From positions 1 through 64,000 of the forward strand of contig CAKRQP010000002.1 in assembly GCA_934393555.1 (NCBI GenBank): a stretch of DNA of 64,000 nt, read 5' to 3'. The stretch is from Limivivens sp934393555 (GTDB lineage: Bacteria; Bacillota; Clostridia; Lachnospirales; Lachnospiraceae). Every line of letters starts with the position of its first letter. Position 1 is the first letter of the stretch. Below are positions 34,228 to 43,292 of the stretch, one piece after another. The notes under the pieces were generated by a model, which was not told the DNA's origin, did not search any database, and saw only the letters and a list, made by a program, of their open reading frames with translations. Made by a program: the position numbers and the translations under genes.

Positions 34228-34863
34228 CTACAATACAGCTTTGATCTCTTTTAACAGCTGAGTGATCCGTTCATTTTCCATCCGCATGCTCACAGGATTG
34301 ACGACAACACGGGCAGAAAGTGGGCAGACCTCCTCCAGCACCTGAAGACCATTCTCCCTTAACGTGGAGCCGGTCTCTACAATATCCACGATCACTTCCG
34401 TCAGGCCCACAATGGGAGCCAGCTCAATGGAACCGTTCAGTTTGATGATCTCTACCGTCTGATGTTTCTTGTTATAGAAAAAGTCTCTGGCAATGTTCGG
34501 ATACTTGGTCGCAACACGAATGAACTCCTGATGCTTCAAAAGCTCTTCGTTCTCTTTCGGACCGCAGACGCACATCCTGCATCTGCCAAAGCCAAGATCC
34601 AGCACCTCATAGATCTTCCGCTGTTCCTCCAGGATCGTATCTTCTCCCACGATCCCGATGTCTGCCGCTCCGTACTCCACATATGTGGGTACATCCGGCC
34701 CTTTGGCCAGGAAAAACTTCAGCTTGTGCTCTTCATCGGTAAAGATCAGTTTTCTGGAATCAGGATCCTTCATCTCTTCACAGGTGATCCCTGTTTTCTC
34801 CAGAAGCTCCAGTGTCTTTCTGGCAAGACGCCCTTTGGTCAGGGCTATGGTCAAATATCTCAT
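34228..34863 (-). CDS. hisG: ATP phosphoribosyltransferase, short form
   Basis: First step of histidine synthesis. At 211 residues it is the short HisG that lacks the C-terminal ACT-like domain and needs HisZ for regulation. Motifs: LTIALTKGRLARKT, PDVPTYVEYGAADIGIVGEDTI (DVPTYVEYGAADIGIVG), and the PRPP loop IVDIVETGSTLRENGL. The partner hisZ is directly upstream, 15 bp away. Strong GAGGAGG ribosome site. Confidence 0.97.
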   Translation of the reverse strand: MRYLTIALTKGRLARKTLELLEKTGITCEEMKDPDSRKLIFTDEEHKLKFFLAKGPDVPTYVEYGAADIGIVGEDTILEEQRKIYEVLDLGFGRCRMCVCGPKENEELLKHQEFIRVATKYPNIARDFFYNKKHQTVEIIKLNGSIELAPIVGLTEVIVDIVETGSTLRENGLQVLEEVCPLSARVVVNPVSMRMENERITQLLKEIKAVL

Positions 34864-34878
34864 GACTTACGCTCCTCC

Positions 34879-36078
34879 TCACATGGCCAGGCTGTCAGAC
34901 TCATGGAATTTTCTGACTGCATAAAAGCCGTTTCTCTTTCCGTACGCCTCATAGGCTTCCATGGTGTCCTTCTGTTCCATAAGGACTATGCTGCAGCCCT
35001 GCTGCCGCAGATGATTGGCCTCCAACATGGCTGGGGTACGGTCTTTTTTCTCATAAAGCAGAAGCGTCGGTCCCTGTTCCACAGGAACGCTGATCTTCTG
35101 CCTTCCGAGCGCAGAAAGAAGCTGATCCGCCATCACGGCAAAACCGATCGAAGGAGACGGTTTTCCGAAACGGGCCAGAAGGTGGTCGTAACGGCCGCCT
35201 TTTACCACGGCATCTCCGGTTCCGTAGGTATAACCGCGGAAGATCACACCTGTATAATACTGATATTTGTTCAGCATGCCAAAATCAAAGGAGATGTATT
35301 TCTCCACACCATAGATCTTCAGAAGCTCATAGATCTCTTTCAGCCGGTGTACTGCCTCCAGCGCCTCCTGATTGTCTGTGAGCTGTTCCGCCCGCTCAAG
35401 GACTTCACTGCTGCCGAACATTTCCGGAAGGGTGATGAGTGCTTTTTTCAGTTCTTCCTTCAAAGAAAAGCTTTCCAGAAATTCTTCCACACCGAAGAAA
35501 TTCTTCATGGTGATAAGGGAGCGGAGCTTCTGCTCATCTTCCTCAGAAAAACCGGCTTCCTTCATCAGGCTTTTGAAAAAGCCCACATGACCCACACTCA
35601 CTTGAAATTCCTGAAGACCGGCTTTTTTCAAAAGCTCCACGCTCATGGCGATCAGCTCTGCATCTGCCTCCGGACTCTCATCGCCCAGAAGCTCTGCACC
35701 CATCTGTGTGGTTTCTTTCAGATGCCCCTGATAATTGCTGCTGTTGATAAAGGTATTTCCCTGATAACAGAGGCGGACGGCTTTGTCCTCTTCCCGGAAA
35801 TACTTGGAAGCAGCCCTGGCAATGGACGGGGTGAAATCCGGACGGAGCACCAGGGTATTTCCTTCCCGGTCAAAAAATTTATAGAGCTCCTGCGTGGGCG
35901 TGGTTCCCACTTCTCTGCCGAATACATCAAAAAATTCAAAGGTTGGCGTCTCCAGATCCCGGTAGCCGAAAGAAACCAGCACTTTATGAAGCTCCCGCTC
36001 CAGAGACTGTTTTTTCTGGCATTCATCATTCAGGGTGTCACGCACACCATCCGGGGTATGAAGTAAACGATCTATCAT
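34879..36078 (-). CDS. hisZ: ATP phosphoribosyltransferase regulatory subunit
   Basis: Histidyl-tRNA-synthetase-like protein without aminoacylation role that completes short HisG and carries histidine feedback. The 399 residues open with LLHTPDGVRD, then TPTFEFFDVFG, RPDFTPSIARAAS, RLCYQGNTFIN; motif 3 region YYTGVIFRGYTYGTGDAVVKGGRYD. Absence of an anticodon-binding domain of full HisRS form and adjacency to short hisG support HisZ over HisS. First gene of the operon. Confidence 0.95.
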   Translation of the reverse strand: MIDRLLHTPDGVRDTLNDECQKKQSLERELHKVLVSFGYRDLETPTFEFFDVFGREVGTTPTQELYKFFDREGNTLVLRPDFTPSIARAASKYFREEDKAVRLCYQGNTFINSSNYQGHLKETTQMGAELLGDESPEADAELIAMSVELLKKAGLQEFQVSVGHVGFFKSLMKEAGFSEEDEQKLRSLITMKNFFGVEEFLESFSLKEELKKALITLPEMFGSSEVLERAEQLTDNQEALEAVHRLKEIYELLKIYGVEKYISFDFGMLNKYQYYTGVIFRGYTYGTGDAVVKGGRYDHLLARFGKPSPSIGFAVMADQLLSALGRQKISVPVEQGPTLLLYEKKDRTPAMLEANHLRQQGCSIVLMEQKDTMEAYEAYGKRNGFYAVRKFHESDSLAM

Positions 36079-36110
36079 ATGAAGTTCTCCTTTTGTGTTT
36101 TACTTTCGTA

Positions 36111-36126
36111 TGGTAAATTGCTACCA
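36111..36126 (-). promoter_or_regulatory. Candidate operator of the his operon
   Basis: Perfect inverted repeat TGGTA-(6)-TACCA about 20 bp after the -10 box, ahead of hisZ. No T-box is present, so a DNA-binding repressor is the simplest model. Regulator unknown. Confidence 0.5.
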
Positions 36127-36143
36127 CGTTAAAATCAGTGCTT

Positions 36144-36172
36144 ATTATACGACCGATCACCGGAAAAGTCAA
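36144..36172 (-). promoter_or_regulatory. SigmaA-type promoter of the his operon
   Basis: Minus strand TTGACT (36167-36172), 17-bp spacer, TATAAT (36144-36149). The -35 box overlaps the last codons of recU. Confidence 0.85.
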
Positions 36173-36711
36173 TCCCTTGTGTCCCGCTCATCCAGATCCT
36201 GCTGAATGGCATCCAAATAGGGCACCAGAAAACCGCCATGCTGCTTCACCGGATAGCAGACGCGGATCTCATCAAAGCGAAAGCTTTTCCGGCCTCCTGC
36301 TGCTCCGCGATCCCAGAATTTACGCATTTCCCGGTAGGGCAGATAGATGATCTCATTCCTTCCGGTATAAAAAATCAGGAGGAATGAAATTCCTCCCTGA
36401 TGCTCAAACTCTTCCATAAATGCCACCTGATGGGCATGGATATTCTGAAGGGCAAACGTATCCGAGGCACACTCTTTTGCATCAAAGCAGACCGGGATCC
36501 CCTGGACTGCCCCGATGTAATCCACCGTACTTTTCTGTTCAAAATAGGCCAGAGTGATATGGCGGTGTTCCTTGTCGATCCTGATCGGGGTGATGGGAGT
36601 CGGGACTTTCTGGATCAGCGCCAGCCCTTTTTCCCGGTACTGCTCATTTGTCCGGTTGATCAGATCCTCCAGGACCGAGCCTCTCAGGCCTCTGGAATTC
36701 CATGTCGGCAT
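36169..36711 (-). CDS. recU: Holliday junction resolvase RecU
   Basis: Firmicute resolvase cutting four-way junctions in recombination and repair. The 180-residue protein has the RecU set: NSRGLRGSVLEDLINRTNEQY (GxxxExxIxxxN), KVPTPITPIRI, and the nuclease core STVDYIGAVQGIPVCFDAKE. It starts 28 bp inside the end of the upstream pseudouridine synthase gene. In many relatives recU neighbours ponA; here it does not. Confidence 0.95.
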   Translation of the reverse strand: MPTWNSRGLRGSVLEDLINRTNEQYREKGLALIQKVPTPITPIRIDKEHRHITLAYFEQKSTVDYIGAVQGIPVCFDAKECASDTFALQNIHAHQVAFMEEFEHQGGISFLLIFYTGRNEIIYLPYREMRKFWDRGAAGGRKSFRFDEIRVCYPVKQHGGFLVPYLDAIQQDLDERDTRD

Positions 36712-37724
36712 ATCGCTTCCTCCTTACCTGCCGTTCCGCGTTCTGCATTTCCTTCGACACGCAGCTTCCGCTGGGTCAGGATACGTGCAAATTTCTTCGG
36801 CAGCGGAGCTTGAAAGGTACGGCCGGAAAGATAATCAAGTGTTCCCTCCAGCTTTGGAAATGTAAGGATCGCTGCATGAAGCAGCTGATGCGTCAGATGA
36901 TATTCTTCTTTTGCCCGGGCATTAAAAACGGGATCTCCGTACTTGTGGTCTCCCAGGATCGGATGACCCACGGAAGACAGATGCGCACGGATCTGATGCG
37001 TCCGGCCTGTTACCAGAAGAACTTTTAAAAGTGTCACTTCTCCGTCACTGTCTACCGGAATGTATTCCGTTTCAATGGGAAGGGCTTCCCTGCCCATCGG
37101 TTCTTTCTCCACGGTGACACGGTTTGTGGCTTCATTTTTCACAAGATAGCCTTTGATCCTGGCTTTCTCCTCCACCCTGCCTTTGACCAGACAGTAATAA
37201 TATTTATGTAAAGAACGTTCCTTGAAAAGACGGCTCAGCTCCTGTGCGCCTGCAAGATCTTTTCCCACTGCCAGAATACCACTGGTGTTCCGGTCCAGCC
37301 GGTTCACCACAGAAGGACGGAAGGTCCGCAGCGATTCCTCTGTCACAGCTCCTGTATGCAGAAGATATGCCTGTGCCTCTTCCACCATGGAGATATCCTC
37401 TGCTTCCGCTTTCTGGGAGAGAATCCCTTCCGGTTTATTCACCAGAAGGATATGTTCGTCCTCATAGATCACAGAAAGCTTTCCCTGCGCCTCAGGAAGC
37501 TGAAGCTCTGAAAATTTCTCAATGGTTTCATCGGAAAAGAAAAGCCTGATCTCATCTCCTGATGCCAGCTTCTCACTGCCGGCTGCCTTTTTCCCGTTGA
37601 GGGTAATGTTCTTTTTCCTCATCATTTTATAGAGAAAACTCTTCGGCGCCTTGTTCAGGTATTTTCCCAGAAATTTGTCCAGCCGCTGACCGGCCTCCGC
37701 CTGAGTCACGGTAAACTGTTTCAT
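36684..37724 (-). CDS. RluA-family 23S rRNA pseudouridine synthase (RluC/RluD-like)
   Basis: 346 residues: an N-terminal S4 domain (GQRLDKFLGKYLNKAPKSFLY) and the RluA catalytic domain with the active aspartate in VVNRLDRNTSGILAVGK, plus TGRTHQIRAHLSSVGHPILGD. Target uridines cannot be assigned from sequence. Good GGGAGG ribosome site. It leads into recU and follows a membrane protein gene. Confidence 0.93.
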   Translation of the reverse strand: MKQFTVTQAEAGQRLDKFLGKYLNKAPKSFLYKMMRKKNITLNGKKAAGSEKLASGDEIRLFFSDETIEKFSELQLPEAQGKLSVIYEDEHILLVNKPEGILSQKAEAEDISMVEEAQAYLLHTGAVTEESLRTFRPSVVNRLDRNTSGILAVGKDLAGAQELSRLFKERSLHKYYYCLVKGRVEEKARIKGYLVKNEATNRVTVEKEPMGREALPIETEYIPVDSDGEVTLLKVLLVTGRTHQIRAHLSSVGHPILGDHKYGDPVFNARAKEEYHLTHQLLHAAILTFPKLEGTLDYLSGRTFQAPLPKKFARILTQRKLRVEGNAERGTAGKEEAICRHGIPEA

Positions 37725-37740
37725 GCTGTTTCCTCCCTGT

Positions 37741-38310
37741 TTACAGTGCTATGGCTTTTAAAACATCCACAGCCTTTTCATTCTTTCTTTTTTCATCTCC
37801 GGCAGATTCCGAAGCTGCCATTTCCTTTACCCGTGTTTCAAATTTCCGGTAATCACGGAAAAGCTTCACCGTCCGTTTTACATTGTTTCCCTGAAGGATC
37901 TCTGTCAGATGCTTTTCAATGTATTCCGGACTGGTCTTCGGATCAGAAGAATAACCGATGACGCAGCCCTGCCCCAGGACCAGGGCATTCACAGAGGTGG
38001 TCTTCTCATAGGCAGTAAACACACAGTCATAAAGGACCGGAAGCCCTCCTGCCGCTTTTCTGGTCTTTTCATAAACTTCCGGATCCGTTTCCTTCTGAAG
38101 AAGCATCATGATCATGCCAACGGCACAGCGGCAGCCCGGAAGGCAGCCCATGATCGCCACAAAGGTAAACATATTCTCTCTCTTATGATAGATCCCGAGA
38201 CCGATGAAAAAGATCACCACAGGGATCAGAAGCAGGACAAATGTGATGACGGAACGGCGGATCTTCTGAGAATGAATGTAACCGTATTCTCCTTTTTGTA
38301 CTTTCTTCAT
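37741..38310 (-). CDS. Conserved membrane protein, unknown function
   Basis: A 189-residue protein with two predicted membrane segments (SVITFVLLLIPVVIFFIGLGI and FTFVAIMGCLPGCRCAVGMIMMLL, residues about 20-75) and a soluble C-terminal domain of about 110 residues with PVLYDCVFTAYEKTTSVNAL. I recall similar unnamed clostridial proteins but no function. Lies 6 bp after ygiQ-like gene, likely cotranscribed. Confidence 0.8.
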   Translation of the reverse strand: MKKVQKGEYGYIHSQKIRRSVITFVLLLIPVVIFFIGLGIYHKRENMFTFVAIMGCLPGCRCAVGMIMMLLQKETDPEVYEKTRKAAGGLPVLYDCVFTAYEKTTSVNALVLGQGCVIGYSSDPKTSPEYIEKHLTEILQGNNVKRTVKLFRDYRKFETRVKEMAASESAGDEKRKNEKAVDVLKAIAL

Positions 38311-38316
38311 CTGCTG

Positions 38317-40272
38317 TTACTTCCCTTTCTTTTTCTGGATGTTCCGGATGGGACTGCGGCGGCTTCTGTTTTCGGAAGCGTTCTTTCCCTTCGCTCCTCT
38401 GGAATCAGCGGCAGCACCCTGTTTCCTTCTTCCGGACGGTTTTCCGCCGGAATTATTTTTCACCGGATGCTCCGACGGTTTCTCCGGCCGGATCAGGCAG
38501 CGGCGGTCATAACCGATCAGATCCGTTCTGTGTGCCCGGACCAGAGCCTCTTTTACCAGATCGTAATTTTTCGGATTCCGGTACTGGATCAGTGCTCTCT
38601 GCATTGCTTTTTCATGCGGATTGGTCGGCACATAAACAGGCTCCATCGTCCGCGGATCCAGTCCGGTATAATACATGCAGGTGGAAATCGTGGACGGCGT
38701 CGGATAGAAATCCTGTACCTGCTCCGGCATATAACCCAGATCTCTTAAATACTCTGCCAGCTTCACTGCCTCTTTCATGGTACAGCCCGGGTGAGAAGAC
38801 ATCAGATACGGTACCAGAAACTGGTTCATACCATATTTTTCGTTGAGTTTTTTGTATTTTTCCGTAAACTGCATAAATACTGCATGTTCCGGCTTTCCCA
38901 TATAATGAAGCACCTGGTCACTGACATGCTCCGGTGCCACCTTCAGCTGTCCGCTGATGTGATACTGCACCAGTTCCCGGAAAAAGGTATCATCCGGATC
39001 GGCCAGCACATAGTCGAAACGGATGCCGGAACGGATGAAGACTTTTTTCACCTTTGGAAGCTTCCTGAGCTTATGGAGCAGCTCCAGATAATCTTTGTGG
39101 GTCGCCCGGAGATTTTTGCAGGGCTTTGGAAAAAGGCACTGCCGGCCGGTACAGACCCCCCGGGTCTCCTGTTTGGCGCAGGCCCGTACACGGAAATCCG
39201 CGGTTGGACCGCCCACATCATGGATATAGCCTTTGAAATCCGGTTCTTCCGTGAGAAGCTTTGCTTCTTCCACAATGGATTCATGGCTCCTGGTCTGGAT
39301 GATCCGTCCCTGATGAAAGGTCAGCGCACAGAAGCTGCAGCCTCCAAAGCAGCCACGGTTGCTTACGAGAGAAAACTTGATCTCGGCAATAGCCGGAACG
39401 CCGCCAAGCTTTTCATAAGAAGGATGATACGTCCGCATATAAGGATATGCATAGACCTCATCCATTTCCTCCTGGCTCAAAGGCGCGGAAGGGGGATTCT
39501 GGACCACATAGATTTTATTCGGGTAGGACTCCACCAGGCGCTTTCCTGTGATGGAATCCGTATTGCAATACTGGATGTAAAAACTTCTGGCATAATTGGC
39601 CTTGTCCTCCTTCAGTTTTTCGAAGGAGGGGAGCATTTCATAATCATAGACATTTTCCAGATGCTGCGTCTTATAGACTGTCCCCGGAATAAAGCCGATA
39701 TCGGAAACCGCGATCCCGGCATCCAAAGCTTCCGCAATGGCAAGAATGCTCCGTTCTCCCATTCCGTAAGAAAGGATATCCGCTCCGGAGTCCAGAAGCA
39801 CCGAGCGTTTCAGGGAATTGTCCCAGTAATCATAATGTGCCAGCCTTCGAAGACTGGCCTCAATGCCGCCAATGATAATGGGCGTCTTTTTATACGTCCG
39901 GCGGATCAGATTGCTGTAGACAGTCACTGCCCGGTCCGGCCGTTTTCCCATTACCCCGCCGGGCGTGTATGCATCGGTCTGCCGTCTTTTTTTGGAAACC
40001 GAATAATGATTCACCATGGAATCCATATTTCCTGCTGATACCAGAAAGCCCAGACGCGGTTCTCCGAAAACAGCAATGCTTTCATCGTTTTTCCAGTCCG
40101 GCTGGGAAATGATCCCCACCGTGTAGCCATGAGCCTCCAGAAGACGGCTGATGATGGCGTGCCCGAAGGAAGGATGATCCACATAGGCATCCCCGATGAC
40201 ATAGACAAAATCCAGCTGTTCCATGCCCCGTTCTTTCATTTCTTTTCTGCTAACCGGTAAAAATCCACTCAT
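38317..40272 (-). CDS. YgiQ family radical SAM protein
   Basis: A 651-residue UPF0313 protein. N-terminal YgiQ_N with YVIGDAYVDHPSFGHAIISR and GVMGKRPDRA, radical SAM core with the CxxxCxxC cluster motif in RGCFGGCSFCALTFHQGR, and a basic low-complexity tail of about 60 residues (KPSGRRKQGAAADSRGAKGK). The reaction is unknown; the family is widespread in anaerobes. The tail could bind RNA or DNA but that is guesswork. Confidence 0.93.
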   Translation of the reverse strand: MSGFLPVSRKEMKERGMEQLDFVYVIGDAYVDHPSFGHAIISRLLEAHGYTVGIISQPDWKNDESIAVFGEPRLGFLVSAGNMDSMVNHYSVSKKRRQTDAYTPGGVMGKRPDRAVTVYSNLIRRTYKKTPIIIGGIEASLRRLAHYDYWDNSLKRSVLLDSGADILSYGMGERSILAIAEALDAGIAVSDIGFIPGTVYKTQHLENVYDYEMLPSFEKLKEDKANYARSFYIQYCNTDSITGKRLVESYPNKIYVVQNPPSAPLSQEEMDEVYAYPYMRTYHPSYEKLGGVPAIAEIKFSLVSNRGCFGGCSFCALTFHQGRIIQTRSHESIVEEAKLLTEEPDFKGYIHDVGGPTADFRVRACAKQETRGVCTGRQCLFPKPCKNLRATHKDYLELLHKLRKLPKVKKVFIRSGIRFDYVLADPDDTFFRELVQYHISGQLKVAPEHVSDQVLHYMGKPEHAVFMQFTEKYKKLNEKYGMNQFLVPYLMSSHPGCTMKEAVKLAEYLRDLGYMPEQVQDFYPTPSTISTCMYYTGLDPRTMEPVYVPTNPHEKAMQRALIQYRNPKNYDLVKEALVRAHRTDLIGYDRRCLIRPEKPSEHPVKNNSGGKPSGRRKQGAAADSRGAKGKNASENRSRRSPIRNIQKKKGK

Positions 40273-40279
40273 ATCGTCT

Positions 40280-41017
40280 TTATCCTTCTTTCATGCCTGC
40301 CTGTGCTTTCAGAAATTTTACTTCCTCCTCTGTCAGAGGCCGGTATTCTCCTTTTTCCAGGTCTTCATCCAGAGGAAGGCCTCCAAAGGAGATCCTTTTC
40401 AGATACGTCACCTCTGCCCCTGCTGCCTGGACCATGCGTTTCACCTGATGGAAACGGCCCTCCTTCAGCGTCAGGAGAAGCTCTGCGTCCGTCCCATCCT
40501 GTTTCAGGATCTTTAATTCTGCCGGAAGGGTCGGCTTCTCATCCCCGATATCCAGTCCTTCCAGAAAGCGTTTCTCCGCCTCCGGGAACAGCGTTCCTGC
40601 AGCCCTGACATAATAGGTCTTTTCCACATGACGTCCGGGAGCCAGAAGAAAGTGGTTTAAAGGTCCGTCATTGGTGATGAGAAGAAAGCCTTCCGTATCT
40701 TTATCCAGCCGTCCTACCGGAGCCAGATCCTTTTCCGGCGCTCCGGCAAAAAAATCCATCACCGTCTCCGTCCGGCCGTTTCTCGCAGCTGTGATACAGC
40801 CTGCCGGTTTGTGGAACATATACCAGGCAAGACCCGGCCGGCTCAGGATCTTCCCGTCAAAGCTCACCTCATCGGTCTCTTCTGAAATTTTGGTTTCCGG
40901 CTTTTTCACCGTTTCTCCGTTGACCCGGATTCGCCCTTTTTTCAAGTATTCTTTTACCTGGCTCCGGGTTCCCGCTCCCGCGTCCGCCAGCCATTTATCC
41001 AGTCTCATCTGGCTCAT
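40280..41017 (-). CDS. RsuA-family pseudouridine synthase
   Basis: 245 residues with S4 domain (MRLDKWLADAGAGTRSQVKEYL) and the RsuA/RluB/E/F catalytic motif GRLDKDTEGFLLITNDG and RFHQVKRMVQAAG. Resembles RsuA (16S U516), but the exact site is not certain. The ATG at 41017 overlaps the stop of the upstream methyltransferase gene (ATGA), with GGAGG at 5 nt. Confidence 0.92.
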   Translation of the reverse strand: MSQMRLDKWLADAGAGTRSQVKEYLKKGRIRVNGETVKKPETKISEETDEVSFDGKILSRPGLAWYMFHKPAGCITAARNGRTETVMDFFAGAPEKDLAPVGRLDKDTEGFLLITNDGPLNHFLLAPGRHVEKTYYVRAAGTLFPEAEKRFLEGLDIGDEKPTLPAELKILKQDGTDAELLLTLKEGRFHQVKRMVQAAGAEVTYLKRISFGGLPLDEDLEKGEYRPLTEEEVKFLKAQAGMKEG

Positions 41018-42360
41018 AAAAGCCTCCATCCGCTACAGTATTTATTTTTCAGTGTTCCTTTATTCAGTTTCCCGAAGCCCAGCGGATACCCGTCGTTGAG
41101 TACCAGCGTCCAGCCGGAAAAACCGGCTTCTTCCTCCGCGATCTCCAGAGTTTCCCCCTTCAGATAGCGGATCAGTCTCTCATCACCGACCGGAAGGTTC
41201 AGTTCCTGTTGGAAATCTCCCTGTTTCAGGTACATGGCAAGAGCCTGCGACGGTTCGAAGCGCTTCTTTTTCAGTTCACCCACATATAAGCCCGTACGCA
41301 GAAACCGTAAGCCTCTGACCTCCGGAAATCCTTCCGGTAAAAGATAGACATTTTCCTTCCGCAGATCCAGTGTGCCCTTTGTCAGAAACGGCCGCCGAAA
41401 AAGGGAAGCAAAATCGGAAAGTCCGTCAGGAAGGACCGCCGTCCGGCGTCTGTCCTTTCCACTCTCCTCACAGACCGTTCCCTTTTTCCGGAGAAGAGCT
41501 GTGAAATGCCCTTCTCCACGGACATCCTGCGGCCAGATCCGGATCGTTCCGGGGAGCCAGCCTTCCCGGAACCAGTCCCCGGTGGAAAGAGGAACGATCT
41601 CCAGCCCTGTCTCTACCTCCAGAAGACGTTTCAGATTGTCTTCATTTTCCAGCAGTGAAAAGGTACAGGTGGAATAAAGGAGCATCCCGCCCGGCCGGAG
41701 CATCCGCACCGCCTGGCGAAGGATCTCCTGCTGGATGGGTGCATAGTATTCCGGCCCGTGTTCCAGCCAGCTCTTTACCATATCCCTGTCCTTCCGGAAC
41801 ATGCCTTCTCCGGAACAGGGTGCATCCACCAGGATCTTGTCAAAAAAGCCCTCAAAGCTGCCGGCAAGCGTTTCCGGCGTCTCACTGGTCACCAGAATAT
41901 TTCCGGCTCCGAAAAGCTCCAGATTTTTCAGAAGTCCCTGGGCTCTGGATCGGCTGATGTCATTGGATACCAGAAGCCCGGTCCCATGAAGTCTCGCTGC
42001 CAGCTCTGTGGATTTTCCACCGGGAGCCGCACAGAGATCCAGCACACGGTCTCCCTCTTCGACAGGAAGACGGGATGCCGGAACCATGGCGCTGGGCTCC
42101 TGAATATAATAAAGTCCGGCATAATAATCCGGATGCTTCGTCACGGCCTCCTCCGGATCATAATAAAATCCATTTTCCACCCAGGGAACCGGTGTCAGAT
42201 GAAAAGAGGTCCTTTTTAAAAATTCTTCTACGGAAATTTTTCCCGTATTGACCCGAAGGCCATAGGTTCTGGGTGCATCAAAGCAGGCCAGATAATTTTG
42301 CAGCTCCTCCTCGCCAAGGAGCTGCCGCATGGATTCTATGTAGTTTTCCGGAAGGTTCAC
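41014..42360 (-). CDS. NOL1/NOP2/Sun family rRNA m5C methyltransferase (RsmF-like)
   Basis: 448 residues. SAM domain with VLDLCAAPGGKSTELAARL, catalytic cysteines in DAPCSGEGMFRKD and YSTCTFSLLENED; C-terminal region similar to the PUA-like extension of RsmF/YebU. Modifies cytosine-5 of 16S rRNA in known relatives. Coupled to the pseudouridine synthase gene downstream, so an rRNA-modification pair. Confidence 0.92.
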   Translation of the reverse strand: MNLPENYIESMRQLLGEEELQNYLACFDAPRTYGLRVNTGKISVEEFLKRTSFHLTPVPWVENGFYYDPEEAVTKHPDYYAGLYYIQEPSAMVPASRLPVEEGDRVLDLCAAPGGKSTELAARLHGTGLLVSNDISRSRAQGLLKNLELFGAGNILVTSETPETLAGSFEGFFDKILVDAPCSGEGMFRKDRDMVKSWLEHGPEYYAPIQQEILRQAVRMLRPGGMLLYSTCTFSLLENEDNLKRLLEVETGLEIVPLSTGDWFREGWLPGTIRIWPQDVRGEGHFTALLRKKGTVCEESGKDRRRTAVLPDGLSDFASLFRRPFLTKGTLDLRKENVYLLPEGFPEVRGLRFLRTGLYVGELKKKRFEPSQALAMYLKQGDFQQELNLPVGDERLIRYLKGETLEIAEEEAGFSGWTLVLNDGYPLGFGKLNKGTLKNKYCSGWRLL

Positions 42361-42383
42361 TGATCTATTCTCCTTTGTCTTTG

Positions 42384-43184
42384 TCAGCAGGACTGGGCGC
42401 GGTAGCCTTCCGCGATGACATCCAGCTGTTTCTGAAACCGTCTCAGCTGATCCAGATCCTCTGCCTTGTAGATCCGGTAAAACTCATCCTGGATCTTGGC
42501 GATCTCCCGTTTGTTTGCCAGCTGATAAAGATTCTGGATCGTGTTTAAAATATCAGCCACAAGATTTGCCTGGATCTGAAAAGCATTCTGGGCATCCATG
42601 ATCTCGCTTCGCACCTGGGACATCTCCTGATCCAGAACAATGATGGCATCTGCCGCACTGCTCAGTTTTTCGCGGATATGATCCGGAATGTTTTTCTTAT
42701 ATTTATACTGGAGAGAATGTTCGATGGTCGCCCAGAAATTCATGGCCAGAGTCCGGATCTGGATCTCCGCATGGATGCATTTCGGACCGTTCATGGTCTC
42801 CACGGTATATTCAACGATCATATGATAGCTGCGGTAGCCGCTGTTTTTCATATTGCTGACATAATCTTTTTCTTCTATGACTTTCATATCCGTCCGGGAG
42901 CGGATGATCTCCACGACCTTCTGGATGTCTTCCACAAACTGGCAGATGATCCGGATCCCGGCGATATCTTCCAGTTTTTCTTCTATTTCATTAATGGGAA
43001 TGTTCTTTTTCTGTGCTTTGTCCAGGATACTGGAAATGGTCTTTACCCTTCCGTCTACCTGTTCGATAGGGGAATACAGCCCCTGCTGACGATGTTCCTG
43101 GATCAGATGCTCAAATTTTACTGTAAGTTCTTTCACAGCCAGATCATACGGATTCAGGATCTCTCTCCATAATTGTATTTCCAT
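42384..43184 (-). CDS. Small alarmone synthetase, RelA/SpoT domain (YjbM/RelQ-like)
   Basis: Makes (p)ppGpp from ATP and GDP or GTP. The 266-residue single-domain protein has DIAGIRIICQFVEDI, DYVSNMKNSGYRSYHMIVEY and EIQIRTLAMNFWATIEHSL, with a helical C-terminal tail that promotes tetramer formation in RelQ. No hydrolase or TGS domain. Start ATG at 43184 follows AAGGAGG; earlier in-frame start rejected. Confidence 0.93.
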   Translation of the reverse strand: MEIQLWREILNPYDLAVKELTVKFEHLIQEHRQQGLYSPIEQVDGRVKTISSILDKAQKKNIPINEIEEKLEDIAGIRIICQFVEDIQKVVEIIRSRTDMKVIEEKDYVSNMKNSGYRSYHMIVEYTVETMNGPKCIHAEIQIRTLAMNFWATIEHSLQYKYKKNIPDHIREKLSSAADAIIVLDQEMSQVRSEIMDAQNAFQIQANLVADILNTIQNLYQLANKREIAKIQDEFYRIYKAEDLDQLRRFQKQLDVIAEGYRAQSC

Positions 43185-43292
43185 ATAAACCTCCTTATGT
43201 TTGAGAGATTTTCTAACGGCATTTTTCTGTAACTGCCGAATAATTTTTACATACGCTAATGATGCTTTGACACTCAAATGATAACACATTTT

